A stretch of DNA of 9,906 nucleotides. Origin: JALGWA01 sp964604955. Lineage in GTDB: Bacteria; Arandabacterota; Arandabacteria; Arandabacterales; JALGWA01. The DNA is taken from the NCBI GenBank assembly GCA_964604955.1, contig CAZSBE010000105.1:1-9906 (forward strand). Reading direction: 5' to 3'. The position numbers and the translations under genes are program-made. Position 1 is the stretch's first letter. Every line of letters begins with the position of its first letter. Of this stretch, positions 7,359 through 9,906 are shown piece after piece. The notes beneath the pieces were generated by a model, which was given only the letters and a program-made list of their open reading frames with translations, searched no databases and was not told where the DNA came from.

Positions 7359-7928
7359 CTATTTAGATGGGATGGCTCTCAGTTCAGAGATGATGTACCT
7401 GTCGTCTTCCCGGCTCAATGACACGAAGACGACCTGTCTTCTCCCGGCGCCATCTTTCGTGCGGTAGGCTCTCTCGAAGAGAATATACGGTCTCGATCCC
7501 GATCTGGTCTCAGTGGATGTCTTGTCGACTCTGAGTTCGACCGTTTGGAAATCGTCCAGATAATCGCTGAGCAGGTAGTAAGCCTGGCTCCTGGTAAAAA
7601 GCCCGCCGCGCGGTCCGCCCTCCCCAAGGTCAATCCTCACCTTCGCCTTGCCGAGGTGTGTGCCGAATGGCCTGGCGCTGCTTTTCCGCCACCCCTCCTC
7701 GATCGCACCCAGCACTTCGAGCGCCTCACGCGCCACCTCTTGAGAACCCTTTGCCTTTTGCGATTCGAGCGTGAGCTCTTCGCGAGTTTTGGTTCCGGCC
7801 CCCGCGTCACTAACTGGTTCGGGGCTCTCTTCGGTGACTCCCCGGCGGTTCTCCTCCCCCCCACACAGACCCGTCATCATCACCCCAATGAGAAGGGAGA
7901 CCGCGCTGGCTTTGAGTACCCAACTCAT
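7359..7928 (-). CDS. Small exported protein, DUF4783/NTF2-like
   Basis: 189 residues from ATG 7928. This start is preferred over the in-frame TTG at 7994. A strong AGGAGG (7944-7939) lies 10 nt upstream, and the ATG start puts a signal sequence at the very N terminus (MSWVLKASAVSLLIGVMMTG). C22 follows the hydrophobic run in TGLCGG, but the -1 leucine is atypical for a lipobox, so a lipoprotein is possible rather than shown. Residues about 26-64 are polar and low in complexity, likely a linker. Residues about 68-187 resemble DUF4783: a helix ending in AIEEGW, strand KVRIDLG, then a segment LFTRSQAYYLLSDYLDDF like the family's YSkxQAxxiLxxFF, and closing strands with RAYRTKDG and YIISELRAI. 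DUF4783 proteins have no established function. Being just upstream of the kinase and probably in the same transcript, it may be an envelope partner; that is inference. Confidence 0.75.
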   Translation of the reverse strand: MSWVLKASAVSLLIGVMMTGLCGGEENRRGVTEESPEPVSDAGAGTKTREELTLESQKAKGSQEVAREALEVLGAIEEGWRKSSARPFGTHLGKAKVRIDLGEGGPRGGLFTRSQAYYLLSDYLDDFQTVELRVDKTSTETRSGSRPYILFERAYRTKDGAGRRQVVFVSLSREDDRYIISELRAIPSK

Positions 7929-7930
7929 GA

Positions 7931-7981
7931 TCAGGCTGCCTCCTCTATAGAGCAAGCGCCGTGCCAGCCGCCGATCGCCAT
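7931..7981 (-). CDS. Possible 16-codon upstream (leader) ORF
   Basis: ATG at 7981-7979 opens a short frame encoding MAIGGWHGACSIEEAA, ending in TGA at 7933-7931. GGAGG (7992-7988) stands 6 nt upstream of this ATG, a better placed ribosome binding site than many in the window. The stop lies 2 nt before the ATG of the DUF4783-like gene, and the last codons contain that gene's own AGGAGG. This arrangement would allow translational coupling: ribosomes finishing the leader would cover and reopen the downstream start. No run of one amino acid or rare codons suggests classical attenuation. It may be chance in G-rich sequence. Confidence 0.4.
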   Translation of the reverse strand: MAIGGWHGACSIEEAA

Positions 7982-8026
7982 TCTCCCCCTCCAATACGTT
8001 GTAAAATAGGGCATTACAATATCACT

Positions 8027-8054
8027 ATAATACATATTGCCGGATTGGTGTCCA
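8027..8054 (-). promoter_or_regulatory. Sigma-70-like promoter for the DUF4783-like gene and kinase
   Basis: Reading the minus strand, TGGACA (8054-8049) matches the -35 consensus TTGACA at 5 of 6 positions. TATTAT (8032-8027) matches the -10 consensus TATAAT at 5 of 6, with a 16-bp spacer. Transcription would start near 8020, leaving about 39 nt before the leader ATG and about 90 nt before ATG 7928. The -10 is bracketed by CAATAT (8017-8022) and ATATTG (8034-8039), a 6-bp inverted repeat that could be a repressor site. This is the best promoter-like match I found in the window. Confidence 0.55.
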
Positions 8055-8079
8055 GAAATGGATAATCCTGTCGCCTTTA

Positions 8080-8101
8080 ATGTACAGTATCTATGTACAG
8101 T
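8080..8101. repeat. 9-bp direct repeat ATGTACAGT, candidate activator site
   Basis: ATGTACAGT occurs at 8080-8088 and again, perfectly, at 8093-8101, with 13 bp from start to start. Each copy contains the palindrome TGTACA, so the pair also reads as TGTACA-N7-TGTACA. It lies just after the secF stop codon, about 26 bp upstream of the -35 of the local promoter, roughly -60 to -81 from the predicted transcript start. That is where class I activators commonly bind. No regulator family is identified. Confidence 0.45.
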
Positions 8102-8998
8102 CTAACGGCGTTTCGCGGGCGATTTTTTGTTCCACTCCACCAGGATCGGGCTCGCGACGAAAATCGAAGAATACGTACCCACGACCACGCCGATAAGGAG
8201 CGCGAACGAGAAGTCCCTGAGGACTTCCCCGCCCAGGAAGAAAAGGAACAGGATAACGACAAGCGTCGTCAGCGAGGTGATGACGGTTCTCGACAGCGTC
8301 TCGTTGATACTCGCGTTGACGACCTCATCATAGCGCTGCCTGTGATACTTGCGAAGGTCCTCCCTGATCCTGTCGAAGACGACGATGGTGTCGTTCAGGG
8401 AGTAACCCACAATCGTCAGGAACGCCGCTATGACCGCGAGCGAAATCTCCCGCCCGGTGAGCGAGAAAAGGCCGAGCGTCACGAGGACGTCGTGCAGCAG
8501 CGTCACCACGGCCGCGACGGCGAACCGGAATTCGAAACGCCACGCGACGTATACGAGGATTGCAAGAAGCGCGATTCCGACGGCCAGGGCCGCCCTCTTT
8601 GCAAGCTCCGAGCCGATCTTGGGGCCTACGAGCTCGACGCGCCTCACATCGACGGTGGCGCCGCCGGCGTCCTGCCTTATGGCGGCGATCATCTCGCTCG
8701 AGATGTCCTTGTCCTCTTCGTACGGACCGCGGATTATGAACTCGTCTCCCGATGCGAACCTCTGGATCTCTACGGTCCCGTAGCCGATCTTATCGAGGGA
8801 TGAGCGGATGTCCTCCGTGGACATTTGCCGGTCGAACTTGATCTGAACGAGCACGCCGCCCATGAAATCGATGCTCAATTCCGGGCCGCCGTGTACCGCC
8901 AGGGATATTAGGCCCGCGCCTATAAGGACCCCGGATAGAACGAACGCCCTCTTCCGCCAGCCGATGAAATCAAAATTCGGTTTCGTGAAAAATCTCAT
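8102..8998 (-). CDS. secF: Protein translocase subunit SecF
   Basis: 298 residues, the normal length for a stand-alone SecF. With SecD it forms the RND-like accessory complex of the Sec translocon, using the proton motive force to help pull secreted proteins across the inner membrane. TM1 is near 18-36, followed by the family signature SIDFMGG (42-48) and a short periplasmic domain to about 120. VGPKIGSEL (124-132) leads into the five-helix bundle: about 137-154, 160-179, 187-207, 241-258 and 266-287. The conserved TM4 region GYSLNDTIVVFDRIRE (198-213), NETLSRTVITS (232-242) and GTYSSIF are all present. ATG is supported by GAGG 6 nt upstream. It begins 11 bp after the secD stop, so the two are clearly one operon. 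Confidence 0.97.
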   Translation of the reverse strand: MRFFTKPNFDFIGWRKRAFVLSGVLIGAGLISLAVHGGPELSIDFMGGVLVQIKFDRQMSTEDIRSSLDKIGYGTVEIQRFASGDEFIIRGPYEEDKDISSEMIAAIRQDAGGATVDVRRVELVGPKIGSELAKRAALAVGIALLAILVYVAWRFEFRFAVAAVVTLLHDVLVTLGLFSLTGREISLAVIAAFLTIVGYSLNDTIVVFDRIREDLRKYHRQRYDEVVNASINETLSRTVITSLTTLVVILFLFFLGGEVLRDFSFALLIGVVVGTYSSIFVASPILVEWNKKSPAKRR

Positions 8999-9009
8999 TT
9001 TCGACCTCG

Positions 9010-9906
9010 CTAAATGCTCAGCTTGCCTACGCTGCGAACGCTTGTTATGCCGTCGAATACGGTTCTGGTTACGATGATCGCCGTGAACATGCTCGCCAGG
9101 ATACCGATGGAAAGCGTAACCGCGAAGCCCCTGATGGGCCCTGTTCCAAACTGGTAGAGAACACCGGCAGCGATGAGCGTCGTTACATTGGCGTCGAGAA
9201 TCGTGTAGAAGGCTCTCGAATACCCGTCCTTTATGGCCCGCCTCACGGTCTTGCCGAGGCCGAGCTCTTCCCTGATCCGCTCGAAAATGAGCACGTTGGC
9301 GTCAACCGCCATACCTATCGTGAGAATGATGCCCGCGATGCCCGGGAGCGTCAGAGTGCCCCGCATCGCACCCAGAGCCGCGAGAACGATGATGAGGTTC
9401 AGGACCAAAGCCAGGATCGCAAGGAGGCCTGACATCTGGTAGTAGACGACCATGAAAGCGGCGACTGCGATGAGGCCGATGATGGCGGCCCTGACCCCGG
9501 CCCTTATGGAGTCGCGCCCGAGGGAAGGTCCCACAGTCCTCTCCTCGGCGAAGATAAGCGGAGCGGGAAGCGCTCCTGCTTCGATTACGACCGCCAGCGC
9601 CTTGGCCTGATCGGCATCGAAGCTGCCGGTGATCGAAGCCGTGGCGCTCCGGATCTTCTCCTTGATATTGGGGGCCGAGTGGACGTTATCGTCGAGCACG
9701 ATCGCGAGCCGCCGCCCGACGTTCTCACCGGTAGCCTTGGCGAAAAGCGAGCGGCCGACGCGGTTCATCTCCATCCTGACGCCCGGCATATTGGGATAAG
9801 CGGGGTCAAGATTGAAGCTGACGGAGGCGCTCTTGATGTGCTTGCCCGTGAGCTGCGGCTTGCGCTCGGCCAGGTAGATATACTGGTAGGTATCGTCCTT
9901 GCCCTG
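9010..9906 (-). CDS. secD: Protein translocase subunit SecD, C-terminal part (5' truncated by window)
   Basis: The frame is open from the right edge: 298 residues starting QGKDDTYQYIYLAERKP are visible, and the true start lies beyond 9906. The methionine at 9789 is internal, because the preceding residues (LTGKHIKSASVSFNLDPAYP) are normal SecD periplasmic sequence. In fragment numbering, residues 1-115 are the end of the large periplasmic P1 domain. VGPSLGRDSI (125-134) precedes the membrane bundle, and LPGIAGIILTIGMAVDAN (188-204) with LIFERIREE (206-214) is the TM4 signature that includes the conserved Asp-Ala-Asn at D202. Remaining helices are near 138-156, 159-178, 239-254 and 260-280. 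The protein ends VRSVGKLSI without a fused SecF domain, so SecD and SecF are separate here. Confidence 0.97.
   Translation of the reverse strand, partial: QGKDDTYQYIYLAERKPQLTGKHIKSASVSFNLDPAYPNMPGVRMEMNRVGRSLFAKATGENVGRRLAIVLDDNVHSAPNIKEKIRSATASITGSFDADQAKALAVVIEAGALPAPLIFAEERTVGPSLGRDSIRAGVRAAIIGLIAVAAFMVVYYQMSGLLAILALVLNLIIVLAALGAMRGTLTLPGIAGIILTIGMAVDANVLIFERIREELGLGKTVRRAIKDGYSRAFYTILDANVTTLIAAGVLYQFGTGPIRGFAVTLSIGILASMFTAIIVTRTVFDGITSVRSVGKLSI

Larger units (their letters stand above)
7982..8101 (-). promoter_or_regulatory. AT-rich control region between secF and the DUF4783-like gene
   Basis: This stretch is visibly AT-richer than the genes around it. It contains the promoter, the direct repeat and the leader ribosome binding site listed separately. 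I find no hairpin followed by a T-run after the secF stop, so read-through from secDF into the downstream genes is possible in addition to the local promoter. Confidence 0.55.

Noticed and set aside
7929..7994. TTG at 7994 as the start of the DUF4783-like gene
   Set aside because: It would place 22 charged residues before an obvious signal sequence. ATG 7928 has AGGAGG upstream, and the GGAGG near 7990 fits the leader ATG instead.
9010..9789. SecD starting at the methionine encoded at 9789
   Set aside because: The frame continues upstream to the window edge with SecD-like sequence, so this methionine is internal and the gene is cut by the edge.

Overview
The window is GC-rich bacterial chromosome with seven protein-coding genes packed almost end to end; two of them run off the edges. 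I see no rRNA, tRNA, CRISPR array, transposase or phage gene. Several traits point to a diderm bacterium, perhaps of the FCB superphylum. These are an FlgD/Por-type C-terminal Ig-like domain ending a secreted protein, separate secD and secF genes, a very large NtrY-type membrane kinase, and a DUF4783-like secreted protein. The phylum assignment is inference; there is no marker gene that settles it.

Left part (1-2536): the 3' end of a secreted or surface protein (+) meets an adenosine deaminase family gene (-) tail to tail. The deaminase is divergent, across a 119-bp gap, from a secreted thioredoxin-fold protein (+). That protein has no CXXC motif and carries a DipZ-like C-terminal domain.

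Centre (2472-7331): one minus-strand gene of about 1,617-1,619 codons encodes an NtrY-type sensor histidine kinase. It has many membrane helices, three separate extracytoplasmic regions that look like repeats of one Cache-like plan, then HAMP, PAS, HisKA and HATPase modules. Its 3' end overlaps the thioredoxin-like gene by 65 bp, and that overlap encodes an Arg-rich tail. No response regulator is present in the window.

Right part (7359-9906): the kinase is the second gene after a small secreted DUF4783-like protein, 27 bp away and probably co-transcribed. Upstream of the small protein is an AT-rich control region with a good sigma-70-like promoter, a 9-bp direct repeat at an activator-like distance, and a 16-codon upstream ORF with its own strong ribosome binding site. 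Before that come secF and the 3' part of secD, the proton-motive-force-driven accessory subunits of the Sec translocon. All genes from secD to the kinase lie on the minus strand.

The most novel candidate is the unit of leader ORF, small secreted protein and giant three-sensor kinase. It may be an envelope-sensing system with its own regulated promoter behind secDF. The remaining genes look like conventional housekeeping or envelope genes.
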